64,000 bases of DNA from Alphaproteobacteria bacterium. GTDB taxonomy: Bacteria; Pseudomonadota; Alphaproteobacteria; SHNJ01. Shown piece after piece: positions 1 to 9,006 of the stretch. The position numbers and the translations under genes were made by a program. Under the pieces are notes generated by a model. That model saw nothing but the letters and a program-made list of their open reading frames with translations. It made no database searches and was not told the DNA's origin. The stretch covers positions 62,001-126,000 of the forward strand of contig SHNJ01000030.1 of NCBI GenBank assembly GCA_004295055.1. Reading direction: 5' to 3'. Positions within the stretch are counted from its first letter, which is position 1, and each line of letters starts with the position of its first letter.

Positions 1-10
1 TAGGTGTTCT

Positions 11-922
11 ATGGAATATTTTCTCCAGCAGCTTATAAACGGCTTAACGCTAGGTTCTATTTATGCGCTGATCGCCATCGGCTATACGATGGTGTATGGC
101 ATTATAGGCATGATCAATTTCGCGCATGGCGATATTTATATGATTGGCGCCTTTATCGCGCTTGTCAGTTTTTTATTTTTCAGTCCCATGATCGCTTCGT
201 TTGCGGTGCTGCTGCTGATCGTGTTGATTTGCTCGATATTTTTTACGGCTTGCTATGGATTCGCGGTGGAACGGGTGGCGTATAAACGACTTCGTGGTTC
301 ATTCCGCTTGGCTCCGTTGATCTCCGCTATCGGCATGTCGATGTTCCTGCAAAATTATGTGCAAGTGATGCAAGGCGCGCGGGTAAAAACATTGCCGCCA
401 CAGTTAAATGGAACGATCCAATTATTGCAAAGCGATGAATTCACCGTATCCATCAGCTATATCCAATTGCTGATTATGGGGATGACCGCAGTATTGCTGT
501 ATCTGTTCAATCGGGCGATACGCAGCACCACACTGGGCAAAAGGCAGCGCGCGGTGGAACAAGATGCCACCATGGCGGCGATGCTGGGTATTTCGGTGGA
601 CCGGACCATTGCAATCACCTTTATTATGGGCGCTGGGCTTGCGGCGATTGCGGGCACGATGGTGACGTTATATTACGGCGTGATTGATTTTTATATTGGT
701 TTTCTTGCTGGCGTAAAGGCGTTTACCGCGGCGGTATTGGGCGGCATTGGATCTTTGCCTGGAGCGGTATTGGGCGGTATTGTGATTGGCCTGATTGAAT
801 CATTATTGTCTGCTTATTTCAGTATTGAATATAAAGATGTCGCCGTGTTTGCAACTTTGATTATCGTCTTATTGATCAAGCCAACCGGATTTTTCGGCAA
901 GCCGGAAGTGGAGAAAGTGTAG
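11..922 (+). CDS. livH: Branched-chain amino acid ABC transporter permease LivH
   Basis: This is an inner-membrane permease subunit of a high-affinity branched-chain amino acid importer. The 303-residue length and the opening, with GLTLGSIYALIAIGYTMVYG followed by INFAHGD at about residues 36-42, are typical of LivH. The protein is hydrophobic throughout, with about eight membrane segments. The EAA-like coupling region (LGKRQRAVEQD, about residues 176-186) would contact the ATPases. An AGGTG at positions 2-6 is a possible ribosome binding site. The gene is followed after 2 bases by livM and then livG and livF, so it heads a tight operon. The substrate may be branched-chain amino acids or a related amide or urea compound; sequence alone does not separate these. 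Confidence 0.93.
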   Translation: MEYFLQQLINGLTLGSIYALIAIGYTMVYGIIGMINFAHGDIYMIGAFIALVSFLFFSPMIASFAVLLLIVLICSIFFTACYGFAVERVAYKRLRGSFRLAPLISAIGMSMFLQNYVQVMQGARVKTLPPQLNGTIQLLQSDEFTVSISYIQLLIMGMTAVLLYLFNRAIRSTTLGKRQRAVEQDATMAAMLGISVDRTIAITFIMGAGLAAIAGTMVTLYYGVIDFYIGFLAGVKAFTAAVLGGIGSLPGAVLGGIVIGLIESLLSAYFSIEYKDVAVFATLIIVLLIKPTGFFGKPEVEKV

Positions 923-924
923 CC

Positions 925-2190
925 ATGCAAACGCTCAATTTCAAAACGCCGATTCGCCAGTCTTTGATTGCCGCTGGCGTCATGTTTTTGCTGGCGTTGC
1001 CAATTATCGGATTTAAATTGGAAGAATCGGATGCTGGCTTGATATTGATGACGCGATTTGATTGGGTGTGGCAATCGGTATTCGCTGCGTTTGCGCTGAC
1101 TTATCTGGCGGCAATCACCGGGCAATATATGGGCCGCCGCCATGCATCTTCTGATGCGGTCAAAATTGCCATTCAAAAAATTCAAAGCAATGGATTGTGG
1201 GTCGGGCTGCTCGCCGTCATTGGCGCAGTAGTTTTGCCATTTCTGCCATTTGCCGACCGGTATGTGATTGATCTTGCCACCACCATTTTGATTTATATCA
1301 TGCTGGGGTGGGGGCTTAATATTGTGGTTGGCTTGGCGGGATTGCTCGACCTTGGCTATGTCGCATTCTATGCCATCGGTGCTTATGCCTATGCGCTGTG
1401 CGCGGAATATTTGGGTCTGTCATTTTGGCAATGTTTGCCGATATCCGCGATTGCCGCCGTGTTATTCAGTCTGTTGATTGGCGGACCGGTATTGCGGTTG
1501 CGAGGAGATTATTTGGCGATCGTTACGTTGGGATTTGGCGAGATTTTGCGGATTATTCTGATCAATTGGCAGAATTTTACCCATGGCCCCAATGGCGTGA
1601 CTGGCATTCCGCGGCCAAATTTCTTTGGTCTGATATTTGCACGCGAGGCTCCGGAAGGCACTCAAACATTCCATCAATTTTTTAATTTGGAATATAACAC
1701 CGAACATCGCTTGATTTATCTTTATTTCCTGATTCTGATTCTGGCTTTGCTGACCAATTTTGTGGCTATGCGCTTGCGGCGTTTGCCATTGGGCCGGGCG
1801 TGGGAAGCGATAAAACAAGATGAGATTGCCTGCAAGGCGCTTGGTATAAATCCGGCCAGCATTAAATTATCCGCCTATGCGATTGGCGCGTTGCTGGCGG
1901 GAATAGCCGGCGCGTTTTTTGCCACGCGCCAAGGGTTCATCAGCCCGGAAAGTTTCAGTTTCTCGGAAACTGCGATCATTGTGGCAATTGTCGTGTTGGC
2001 TGGCGCCGGCAGCCAGATTGGCATTGTGATGGCCGCGATGTTTTTAGTTTTACTGCCGGAATTGGGCCGCGAATTTGCCGATTTCCGCATGTTGTTTTTT
2101 GGCGCGGTTATGGTGCTGATTATGTTATGGCGTCCGCGCGGACTGTTTGCGGATCGCACGCCGTCAATTGAAATCGGGGGACAGAAATGA
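925..2190 (+). CDS. livM: Branched-chain amino acid ABC transporter permease LivM
   Basis: This is the second membrane permease of the Liv transporter, 421 residues. It is of the long LivM type, with an extra N-terminal part of roughly 110 residues carrying membrane segments, as in the E. coli protein. The core motif GLAGLLDLGYVAFYAIGAYAYA (quoted in part: LDLGYVAFYAIGAYAYAL, about residues 141-158) and the coupling loop LGRAWEAIKQDEIA (about residues 289-302) are characteristic. It starts 2 bases after livH, and its last codon overlaps the livG start (ATGA), so the two are translationally coupled. Confidence 0.93.
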   Translation: MQTLNFKTPIRQSLIAAGVMFLLALPIIGFKLEESDAGLILMTRFDWVWQSVFAAFALTYLAAITGQYMGRRHASSDAVKIAIQKIQSNGLWVGLLAVIGAVVLPFLPFADRYVIDLATTILIYIMLGWGLNIVVGLAGLLDLGYVAFYAIGAYAYALCAEYLGLSFWQCLPISAIAAVLFSLLIGGPVLRLRGDYLAIVTLGFGEILRIILINWQNFTHGPNGVTGIPRPNFFGLIFAREAPEGTQTFHQFFNLEYNTEHRLIYLYFLILILALLTNFVAMRLRRLPLGRAWEAIKQDEIACKALGINPASIKLSAYAIGALLAGIAGAFFATRQGFISPESFSFSETAIIVAIVVLAGAGSQIGIVMAAMFLVLLPELGREFADFRMLFFGAVMVLIMLWRPRGLFADRTPSIEIGGQK

Positions 2191-2981
2191 CCGCGATTCT
2201 AAGCGTTGAAAGTTTGACCATGAAATTCGGCGGTTTGACCGCGGTCGACAGCCTGACTTTCAATGTTAAAGAAAATTCTATTACATCGATCATTGGACCA
2301 AATGGCGCGGGAAAAACCACGGTATTTAATTGCATCACCGGATTCTATAAGCCCACATTGGGCGAAATAACCGCGACTAACAACAATGGACGCCATGCGA
2401 TTCATGCGATGCCGGGATACGATATCGTTCGCAAGGCCGGTATTGCGCGGACGTTTCAAAATATTCGCCTATTTCCACACATGACGGTGTTGGAAAATCT
2501 GTTGGTTGCCCAACATAATGATTTAATGCATGCATCCGGTTTTTGTATCAAGGGATTGTTGGGATTGCCATCTTATCGCCGCGCGGAAAAACAAGCGTTA
2601 GATCGCGCCAAACATTGGCTGGAAATGGTTGGATTGCTGGAATTTGCCGATATTTTTGCGAGCGGCCTGCCATACGGCGCGCAGCGCCGGTTGGAAATCG
2701 CTCGGGCGATGTGCACTTCGCCGCGCATTATTTGTTTGGATGAACCCGCCGCCGGATTGAATCCCAAGGAAACGAATGAATTGAATCAGTTGCTGCTGAA
2801 AATTCGCAGAGACTATCAAACTACAGTATTGTTGATCGAACATGACATGCGCGTTGTGATGCAGATATCCGATCATATCGTGGTGTTGGATTACGGCAAA
2901 AAAATCAGCGAAGGCGATGCAAAAAAAGTGCAGAATGATCCGAATGTCATTCGCGCTTATTTAGGGGAAGAGCATGCTTGA
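2187..2981 (+). CDS. livG: Branched-chain amino acid ABC transporter ATPase LivG
   Basis: This is one of the two cytoplasmic ATPases that power the Liv importer. Walker A is GPNGAGKTT (residues 37-45), the signature region is YGAQRRLEIARAM (about 163-175), Walker B is IICLDEP (181-187), and the H-loop histidine is His219. The signature begins YGAQ rather than SGGQ, which is common in LivG proteins. Its length of 264 residues is normal. The start overlaps the livM stop by 4 bases, and the end overlaps the livF start by 8 bases. Confidence 0.94.
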   Translation: MTAILSVESLTMKFGGLTAVDSLTFNVKENSITSIIGPNGAGKTTVFNCITGFYKPTLGEITATNNNGRHAIHAMPGYDIVRKAGIARTFQNIRLFPHMTVLENLLVAQHNDLMHASGFCIKGLLGLPSYRRAEKQALDRAKHWLEMVGLLEFADIFASGLPYGAQRRLEIARAMCTSPRIICLDEPAAGLNPKETNELNQLLLKIRRDYQTTVLLIEHDMRVVMQISDHIVVLDYGKKISEGDAKKVQNDPNVIRAYLGEEHA

Positions 2982-3675
2982 AATTGAACATCTGCATGTT
3001 TATTACCGCAAAATCCACGCGTTGAAGGGATTGTCGCTGTCGGTCAAGCAGGGTGAGATTGTCACGCTGATCGGATCGAATGGCGCAGGCAAATCGACAT
3101 TGTTAAAATCTCTATTCAATAACCCGCGTGCTGAACGCGGCCACATCCGGTTTATGGACCGCGATATTACTCATGTTCCGACATCCGATATTGCATCCCT
3201 CGGTATTGCCATCGTTCCGGAGGGCCGCCGGATTTTTCCAAAAATGACGGTATTGGAAAATTTGGATTTAGGGACGACCGCGATTGGCGGAACCCATTAT
3301 GAACAAGATTTGGAATATGTGTTGACCATGTTTCCGCGTTTGCGCGAACGGTTAAAACAAAATGGCGGCACTTTATCCGGCGGGGAACAGCAAATGCTGG
3401 CGATTGCGCGCGCATTGATGGGAAGACCAAGATTGCTGTTATTGGATGAACCTTCGCTTGGCCTGGCGCCTATTATTATTCAGCAGATCTTTAAAACTAT
3501 TGAAGACTTAAATAAAAAAGGCATGACCATTTTATTGGTGGAACAAAACGCCAATCAAGCGTTGCGCCTTGCTCATCGTGGCTATGTGATGATGAGTGGT
3601 GCCATTACTCTTGCCGGGACAGGCGCAGAATTGCTGGCCAATCCCAGCGTGCGCGCCGCTTATTTAGCGGGGTAA
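2974..3675 (+). CDS. livF: Branched-chain amino acid ABC transporter ATPase LivF
   Basis: This is the second ATPase of the Liv importer, 233 residues. Walker A is GSNGAGKST (residues 34-42), the signature is LSGGEQQ (134-140) and Walker B is LLLLDEP (154-160). It overlaps livG by 8 bases. Its stop codon is directly followed by the stop codon of the opposing terC gene with no base between them, so the two transcription units end tail to tail with no room for an intergenic terminator. Confidence 0.94.
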   Translation: MLEIEHLHVYYRKIHALKGLSLSVKQGEIVTLIGSNGAGKSTLLKSLFNNPRAERGHIRFMDRDITHVPTSDIASLGIAIVPEGRRIFPKMTVLENLDLGTTAIGGTHYEQDLEYVLTMFPRLRERLKQNGGTLSGGEQQMLAIARALMGRPRLLLLDEPSLGLAPIIIQQIFKTIEDLNKKGMTILLVEQNANQALRLAHRGYVMMSGAITLAGTGAELLANPSVRAAYLAG

Positions 3676-4614
3676 TTATTGCGGCCCATGACGTACTTGA
3701 TCACGTTTATTGGCTATCACCGAAGCCAGGATTGAAACCGCCAGAATCGTAATGACCACCATCAAGGAATGGAACGTTTCGATATGATAAATCGAATGGC
3801 CGATAATCATTTTAACGCCAATAAACATTAATACGAATGCAAGACCGGTTTTTAAATAACGGAAAGCGGTAACAAGTCCAGCCAGCATAAAGAACATGCT
3901 GCGCAGGCCCAGAATCGCAAATGCGTTGCTGGTGAACACAATGAACGAATCGTGCGTAATGGCCAGAATTGCCGGGATGGAATCAACGGCGAAAATAACG
4001 TCGGTAATTGCCACCATTATAAATACCAACAATAGCGGCGTTGCAATACGCTTGTTGCCCTGCATTACGAAATATTGTTGGCCAACATATCCGTCGGTGA
4101 ATTGAAATGTTTTACGGGCAATTTTTAAAACCGGATTTTGGTTTAAGTCCTTTGGTTTATCGGATGCGACCAGCATTTTTATGCCGGTTACAATCAAGAA
4201 CGCGCCGAAGATATAAATGACCCAGGCAAATTGTTCGATCAGGGCCACGCCGGCAAAAATCAACAAAAGACGCAATACCAGGGCGAGGGCGATGCCCAGG
4301 ATTAATACACGGTTCTGCAATTCCGCAGGCACGCCAAAAAACGCGAATATCAGCACAAAGACAAAGACATTGTCGATCGACAGCGAATATTCAATTAAAT
4401 AACCGGTTAAAAATTCCAGTGCGGTCTTTTCGCCGGCAAATTCATAAATCCCGTAATTAAACAACAGGGCAAGGGCGATCCAGATCGCGCTCCACGTGCA
4501 GGCTTCGCGGAAAGTAACCACGTGCGCGGTTTTATGGAAAATACCAAGGTCGAGCGCCAGCATAATCAATATAAAGGCCATAAAGCCCAACCAAAATGTC
4601 AAACCGATTTCCAT
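3676..4614 (-). CDS. TerC/Alx family integral membrane protein
   Basis: This 312-residue polytopic membrane protein has the TerC family hallmarks. They include a first helix rich in acidic and aromatic residues (FILIMLALDLGIFH, about residues 14-27), the motif SLSIDNVFVFVLIF (about 78-91) and a second IFAVDSIPAIL (about 207-217). The two Asp-containing helices are proposed in the family to bind metal. The length is close to E. coli Alx. Alx/TerC proteins are linked to manganese or other metal-ion export and metal loading of secreted proteins; the ion here cannot be read from the sequence. The start is supported by AAGGAAAAAAT just upstream. It separates livHMGF from the binding-protein gene. 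Confidence 0.88.
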   Translation of the reverse strand: MEIGLTFWLGFMAFILIMLALDLGIFHKTAHVVTFREACTWSAIWIALALLFNYGIYEFAGEKTALEFLTGYLIEYSLSIDNVFVFVLIFAFFGVPAELQNRVLILGIALALVLRLLLIFAGVALIEQFAWVIYIFGAFLIVTGIKMLVASDKPKDLNQNPVLKIARKTFQFTDGYVGQQYFVMQGNKRIATPLLLVFIMVAITDVIFAVDSIPAILAITHDSFIVFTSNAFAILGLRSMFFMLAGLVTAFRYLKTGLAFVLMFIGVKMIIGHSIYHIETFHSLMVVITILAVSILASVIANKRDQVRHGPQ

Positions 4615-4651
4615 ATTTTTTCCTTAATCGCGAGGTAAAATGATACGGTTG

Positions 4652-4680
4652 ATTAATAAAGCCCATCGGTCATTTGTCAA
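4652..4680 (-). promoter_or_regulatory. Candidate promoter of terC
   Basis: On the minus strand, TTGACA (4675-4680) is a perfect -35 hexamer. It is followed 17 bases later by ATTAAT (4652-4657), which matches the -10 consensus at 4 of 6 positions. It lies 38-66 bases before the terC start, inside the 119-base gap shared with the divergent binding-protein gene. This is a pattern match only. Confidence 0.35.
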
Positions 4681-4733
4681 TGACATAAGGATAATTTATT
4701 GATATAGAGATATTATCAGAATGGAGTTTTCCC

Positions 4734-5831
4734 ATGCGCAGAATAATCCTAGCCCTTGTTTTTCTTGTATTCGCTACGCCAGCTTTTGCCGACACCGTAT
4801 TGGGCATTGCGGGGCCGTTCACCGGGCAGATGGCCAGTTTTGGTGAACAGTTCAAACGCGGCGCGGATATGGCCGTTTCCGATATCAATGCCAAGGGCGG
4901 CGTGTTGGGTCAAAAAATCGCTTTGGCTTATGGCGATGATGCTTGCGATCCTAAACAAGCGGTTGCGGTTGCGAATCAATTGGTGTCGAAAAAAATCGCT
5001 GCCGTGATAGGACATTTCTGCTCGGGGTCGTCTATTCCAGCATCCGAGGTTTATGCCGAGGAAAATATTGTGATGGTCTCACCGGGTTCTTCGAATCCGC
5101 TTTTTACCGAACGCGGCCTGGGTAATGTGTTTCGTTTATGCGGCCGCGACGATCAGCAAGGGCTGATTGGCGCAGAATATATCGCCAAAAATTATGGATC
5201 CGCCAAAGTCGCCATCGTGCATGATCGCAGCGCCTATGGCAAAGGATTGGCCGATGAAGTAAAACGCGTTTTGGCTACCAAGAAAATTACCCCTGCGATG
5301 TACGAAGCTATTACGCCAGGCGAAAAGGATTATTCGGCGCTAATTTCTAAAATGAAGGCCGCGCAAATTGAAATCGTATTTTTTGGCGGCTACCATCAAG
5401 AGGCCGGGTTGATCGTCCGCCAAGCCAAAGATCAGGCGATGAATTTGAAATTGATGGGTGGCGATGCGTTGGCAACCAAAGAATTTTGGGCCATTACGGG
5501 CGATTCTGGCGCGGGTACGCTGATGACCTTTAGCCCCGATCCGCGTACCATGCCCTCGGCAGCGCCGGTGGTGGAACGATTCAAAAAAGCAGGCATCGAT
5601 CCAGAAGGCTATACCCTCTATACTTATGCCACGATGCAAGTTTTGGCGCAGGCTGCACAAAAAGCAGGATCCTGGAATTCCAATGATCTGTTGAAAATAC
5701 TGCATAACGGCAAGTTTGATACCGTCATGGGCCCATTGTCTTTTGGCGCAAAAGGCGATGTAAACGCGCCAGGCTATGTCGTATACGAGTGGAAAGGCGG
5801 CAAATACGTCTACGCTGCCAACGGGTCATAA
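4734..5831 (+). CDS. livK: Branched-chain amino acid ABC transporter substrate-binding protein
   Basis: This is the periplasmic solute-binding protein for the Liv system, 365 residues. A clear signal peptide (about residues 1-19) ends in FADT. The mature part has the type I binding-protein opening GIAGPFTGQMASFGEQFKRG and the GDDACDPKQAVAVANQLV region typical of LivJ/LivK/BraC proteins. A GGAG at 4722-4725 lies 8 bases before the ATG. It is separated from livHMGF by the opposing terC gene, so it must have its own promoter and can be expressed in excess over the membrane parts. The ligand could be leucine, isoleucine or valine, or a related compound. Confidence 0.92.
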   Translation: MRRIILALVFLVFATPAFADTVLGIAGPFTGQMASFGEQFKRGADMAVSDINAKGGVLGQKIALAYGDDACDPKQAVAVANQLVSKKIAAVIGHFCSGSSIPASEVYAEENIVMVSPGSSNPLFTERGLGNVFRLCGRDDQQGLIGAEYIAKNYGSAKVAIVHDRSAYGKGLADEVKRVLATKKITPAMYEAITPGEKDYSALISKMKAAQIEIVFFGGYHQEAGLIVRQAKDQAMNLKLMGGDALATKEFWAITGDSGAGTLMTFSPDPRTMPSAAPVVERFKKAGIDPEGYTLYTYATMQVLAQAAQKAGSWNSNDLLKILHNGKFDTVMGPLSFGAKGDVNAPGYVVYEWKGGKYVYAANGS

Positions 5832-5919
5832 AGCTTAAATCTTGGGCACATAGATATCAACAGAATCTAGGGTGGTCTAGGCCCTTGGAAATGCGTGTTA
5901 GATCTGCTATTTAACACAC

Positions 5920-6366
5920 ATGACCGCAAATAAATCCATTGCCATTGGTTCAGATCATGCCGGATTCGATATGAAGGAAGCCCTAAAGGCTGAATTGACT
6001 GGCCTTGGCTATCATGTCGAGGATTTTGGCACTAACAGTATTGATTCGGTGGATTACCCGGATTTTGCCACGCCCGTGGCCAAGGCAGTAAATGCAGGCC
6101 AATTTAAAACCGGTCTTTTGATTTGTGGATCGGGGCAGGGCATGGCCATCACCGCCAATAAATTACCCCATGTGCGGGCGGCTTTGTGTCGTAACACTTG
6201 GGATGCGGATATGGCACGCAAGCATAATGATGCAAATATCCTGTGCCTGGGTGGCCGTGTGACGGGTGTTGAAGAAGCAAAATTGATTATGCGGGATTTT
6301 TTGAATACAGAATTTGAAGGTGGCCGCCACGCCAGCCGAGTTAATAAAATGGCAATTGGGTGTTAA
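5920..6366 (+). CDS. rpiB: Ribose 5-phosphate isomerase B
   Basis: This enzyme interconverts ribose 5-phosphate and ribulose 5-phosphate in the pentose phosphate pathway. The 148-residue protein shows the RpiB N-terminal motif GSDHAGFDMKE (10-20), the active-site Cys69 in CGSGQGM, and His102-Asn103 in RKHNDAN. No Shine-Dalgarno sequence is visible before the ATG. The start is instead preceded by an inverted repeat (GTGTTA/TAACAC) that would cover the usual ribosome binding position. It is 25 bases ahead of glyA, and the two are probably co-transcribed. Confidence 0.93.
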   Translation: MTANKSIAIGSDHAGFDMKEALKAELTGLGYHVEDFGTNSIDSVDYPDFATPVAKAVNAGQFKTGLLICGSGQGMAITANKLPHVRAALCRNTWDADMARKHNDANILCLGGRVTGVEEAKLIMRDFLNTEFEGGRHASRVNKMAIGC

Positions 6367-6391
6367 AGTTTCTTAAACTAAAGGATTAATA

Positions 6392-7699
6392 ATGACTGCT
6401 ATAGGCGCTAAAAAATTAGATAATAATGACAAATTCTTCACTCAAAATTTGGTGGATGCGGATCCGGAAGTATTCGCCACCGCTATGGGCGAATTAAAAC
6501 GCCAGCAAGACCTGATTGAACTGATCGCATCTGAAAACATTGTATCGAAAGCAGTTCTGCAAGCCTATTACACAGTATTTACCAACAAATATTCCGAAGG
6601 CTTGCCGTATAAACGCTATTACGGCGGTCAGGAATTTACGGACCAGGTGGAAACCTTGGCCATCGAACGCGTAACGCGCTTGTTTAATTGTAAATTCGCC
6701 AACGTGCAACCCCATTCCGGGGCGCAAGCCAACCAGGCCGTGTTTATGGCCTTTTTACAGCCGGGCGATACATTTCTGGCTATGTCCTTGGCCGAAGGCG
6801 GACATTTAACCCACGGGTCTCCCGTCAATCAATCCGGCAAATGGTTCCGCCCTATTGCCTATGGCGTGAATAACCAAGGCCTGATCGATTACAATCAGGT
6901 TGAATCCTTGGCCAAAGAACATAAGCCAAAATTGATTATCGCCGGCGGTTCTGCTTATGGCCGGGTTATCGATTTTGCCAAATTCCGCGCAATTGCCGAT
7001 TCTGTCGGCGCGATGTTGATGGTCGATATGGCCCATTTTGCCGGTCTTGTTGCCGGTGGCGCTTATCCATCGCCAGTGCCGCATGCGCATGTGGTGACGT
7101 CGACAACGCACAAGACCTTGCGCGGTCCGCGGGGCGGCGTGATTTTGTCGAATGACGAAGAAATCGCTAAAAAGATTAATTCGGCCGTTTTCCCCGGATT
7201 GCAAGGCGGCCCATTGATGCATGTGATTGCGGCCAAGGCGGTCTGTTTTAAAGAGGCGTTACAACCATCATTTAAAATCTATGCCCAGCAAGTCATCGAT
7301 AATTGCCGCGCCATGGCCGATGTATTGGTGCAGCGTGGTTTGGCGGTGGTATCGGGCGGTACCGATTCGCATTTGGCCTTGATCGATTTACGGCCAAAAA
7401 ACCTGACTGGCAAAGCGGCGGATGCGTCTCTAGAACATGCCGGGATTACCTGCAATAAGAACATGATTCCGAACGATCCGCAAAAAGCGATGGTAACATC
7501 GGGTATTCGCATTGGCTCGGCCGCCGGCACCACCCGCGGTTTTGGCGTCAAAGAATTCCAGATGATTGGCACCTGGATCGCCGATGTGTTGGATGGCCTG
7601 TCCAAAAATCCTGAGGATAATAGCAAGGTCGAAAAAGAAGTGCTGGCCAAAGTCAAAGCCTTATGCAAATCTTTCCCGATCTATCCAGATCTGGTCTAA
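6392..7699 (+). CDS. glyA: Serine hydroxymethyltransferase
   Basis: This is a PLP enzyme that converts serine and tetrahydrofolate to glycine and 5,10-methylene-tetrahydrofolate. Its 435-residue length is normal. Recognisable regions are [12 protein letters not shown] (about 41-52), the [14 protein letters not shown] motif (104-117), and the PLP lysine Lys241 in [16 protein letters not shown]. It sits between rpiB and nrdR; the glyA-nrdR pair is a common alphaproteobacterial arrangement that joins one-carbon supply with control of deoxynucleotide synthesis. Confidence 0.97.
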   Translation: MTAIGAKKLDNNDKFFTQNLVDADPEVFATAMGELKRQQDLIELIASENIVSKAVLQAYYTVFTNKYSEGLPYKRYYGGQEFTDQVETLAIERVTRLFNCKFANVQPHSGAQANQAVFMAFLQPGDTFLAMSLAEGGHLTHGSPVNQSGKWFRPIAYGVNNQGLIDYNQVESLAKEHKPKLIIAGGSAYGRVIDFAKFRAIADSVGAMLMVDMAHFAGLVAGGAYPSPVPHAHVVTSTTHKTLRGPRGGVILSNDEEIAKKINSAVFPGLQGGPLMHVIAAKAVCFKEALQPSFKIYAQQVIDNCRAMADVLVQRGLAVVSGGTDSHLALIDLRPKNLTGKAADASLEHAGITCNKNMIPNDPQKAMVTSGIRIGSAAGTTRGFGVKEFQMIGTWIADVLDGLSKNPEDNSKVEKEVLAKVKALCKSFPIYPDLV

Positions 7700-7708
7700 G
7701 GATTTTTC

Positions 7709-8164
7709 ATGCGTTGCCCATTTTGCGGCCATAACGATACCCAGGTAAAAGACTCGCGCCCGTCCGATGACAACGCGACGATACGCCGCCGCCGTATTTG
7801 CGAAAATTGCGGCGCGCGTTTTACCACGTTTGAACGGGTGCAATTGCGCGAATTGGTGGTGGTCAAGAAAAATGGCCGCCGCGAACCCTTCGACCGTGAA
7901 AAGCTGGCGGCGTCTTTTTCCATCGCCTTGCGCAAACGCCCGGTGGAATTGGAACGTATCGAACGGGTGATCAATTCGATCGTTCGCCGTTTGGAAAGCC
8001 TGGGCGAATCTGAAATCCCGGCGGAATCGGTCGGCGAAATGGTGATGGACGCATTGGCGAATTTGGATCAAGTCGCCTATGTGCGGTACGCCAGCGTTTA
8101 CCGTAATTTCCGCGAAGCCACCGATTTCCGCGATTTTGTCGGAAAATTGGGTACGGATGAATAA
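7709..8164 (+). CDS. nrdR: Transcriptional repressor NrdR
   Basis: This regulator binds ATP and dATP and represses ribonucleotide reductase genes through NrdR boxes. The 151-residue protein has an N-terminal zinc ribbon with cysteines 3, 6, 31 and 34 (CPFC and CENC). Its ATP-cone domain begins at about residue 47 ([20 protein letters not shown]). It starts 9 bases after glyA. A likely target is in this window: nrdA at 38.8 kb has a 14-of-16 match to the NrdR box about 150 bases upstream. Confidence 0.95.
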   Translation: MRCPFCGHNDTQVKDSRPSDDNATIRRRRICENCGARFTTFERVQLRELVVVKKNGRREPFDREKLAASFSIALRKRPVELERIERVINSIVRRLESLGESEIPAESVGEMVMDALANLDQVAYVRYASVYRNFREATDFRDFVGKLGTDE

Positions 8165-8300
8165 GGCTGTACTGCATAGTCTAATTTTTATCAAGGATCA
8201 TATACTCAATCGCCAATTTTGAATTCTTGACATAAGAGTTTAAAAGGGATAAAACATATCCATTAAAAATAAAATATTTTTTTGCCGGAGGATGTGGATT

Positions 8301-8852
8301 ATGACTGCTATAACGACGCCTGTTATCGAAACTTTCCTGTCTTCTCAAAGATGTTGGGTTGAAAATTTTACCATCACGCGTTGGCTAGATTCGAAGCAGC
8401 GAAACCCCGGTGATGTCGCTCCTGATAATACCGTTTACGCGGGTATATCCCCGGCGACGTATGCGCCCATGTTTATTATGCCTGATGATTACCCAGAGCT
8501 TGTTTGCTGGGGCAAGGCAATTCAAATTATGCAAACTATGGAGCGTCAATATGGATATTTGGGTAGTAAACAAACTTCCGTTATCCAATTGAACAATCCA
8601 CACAATGATGATGGCGGATGGAGGATGGGTACGCGTGAAGAAGTAATTCAAGTGTTGGCAACCCAAGCTTTACAAGCTGGATTTAAATCGGATGGAAAAT
8701 ATTTAACACTAAGCGAATTTGAACAAGAATCGGCTATTAGCATCTTAAATCATCAGCATAGACCAATGACTTCGGCTGTAAGTATGGCGCTGCCGGTAGG
8801 GGATATAAATTTGCGTTTTCTGCGTACCTTGCCACGTTGTATGTTACGATAA
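8301..8852 (+). CDS. Hypothetical protein, 183 residues
   Basis: I do not recognise this protein. The start is set at 8301 because GGAGG (8287-8291) stands 9 bases before that ATG, while the in-frame ATG at 8292 directly abuts the ribosome binding site. There is no signal peptide or membrane segment. It has Trp, Tyr, Met and Pro-rich patches in its first half (TYAPMFIMPDDYPELVCWG) and a region of alternating charge (FKSDGKYLTLSEFEQESAIS) in its second half. It stands alone, with 136 bases before it and 154 after. It looks like a genuine gene but no function can be given. Confidence 0.6.
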   Translation: MTAITTPVIETFLSSQRCWVENFTITRWLDSKQRNPGDVAPDNTVYAGISPATYAPMFIMPDDYPELVCWGKAIQIMQTMERQYGYLGSKQTSVIQLNNPHNDDGGWRMGTREEVIQVLATQALQAGFKSDGKYLTLSEFEQESAISILNHQHRPMTSAVSMALPVGDINLRFLRTLPRCMLR

Positions 8853-8893
8853 GCGCGATTTTATTTGATTAATTTAATCTGCAATTTGTTCGG

Positions 8894-8918
8894 AGTGAAA
8901 CGCCTGGATTTCACTTTT
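8894..8918 (+). terminator. Weak candidate terminator after the 8.3 kb gene
   Basis: AGTGAAA (8894-8900) and TTTCACT (8909-8915) form a perfect 7 bp stem with an 8-base loop, followed by only a short T tract (TTTT then CG). The position, 42 bases after the preceding stop codon, fits a terminator, but the T run is poor. Confidence 0.35.
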
Positions 8919-9006
8919 CGCCTGCATATTGTAGATATGCTCATTTTGTTTTAAATTATATTCTTACATTCTCAATAAACAGATCGAATATTCAACAAAT
9001 TAGCAA

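Noticed and set aside
8853-9006. FMN riboswitch before ribD
   Set aside because: The gap was scanned for the conserved FMN-riboswitch segments and none was found; a simple hairpin is all that is present.
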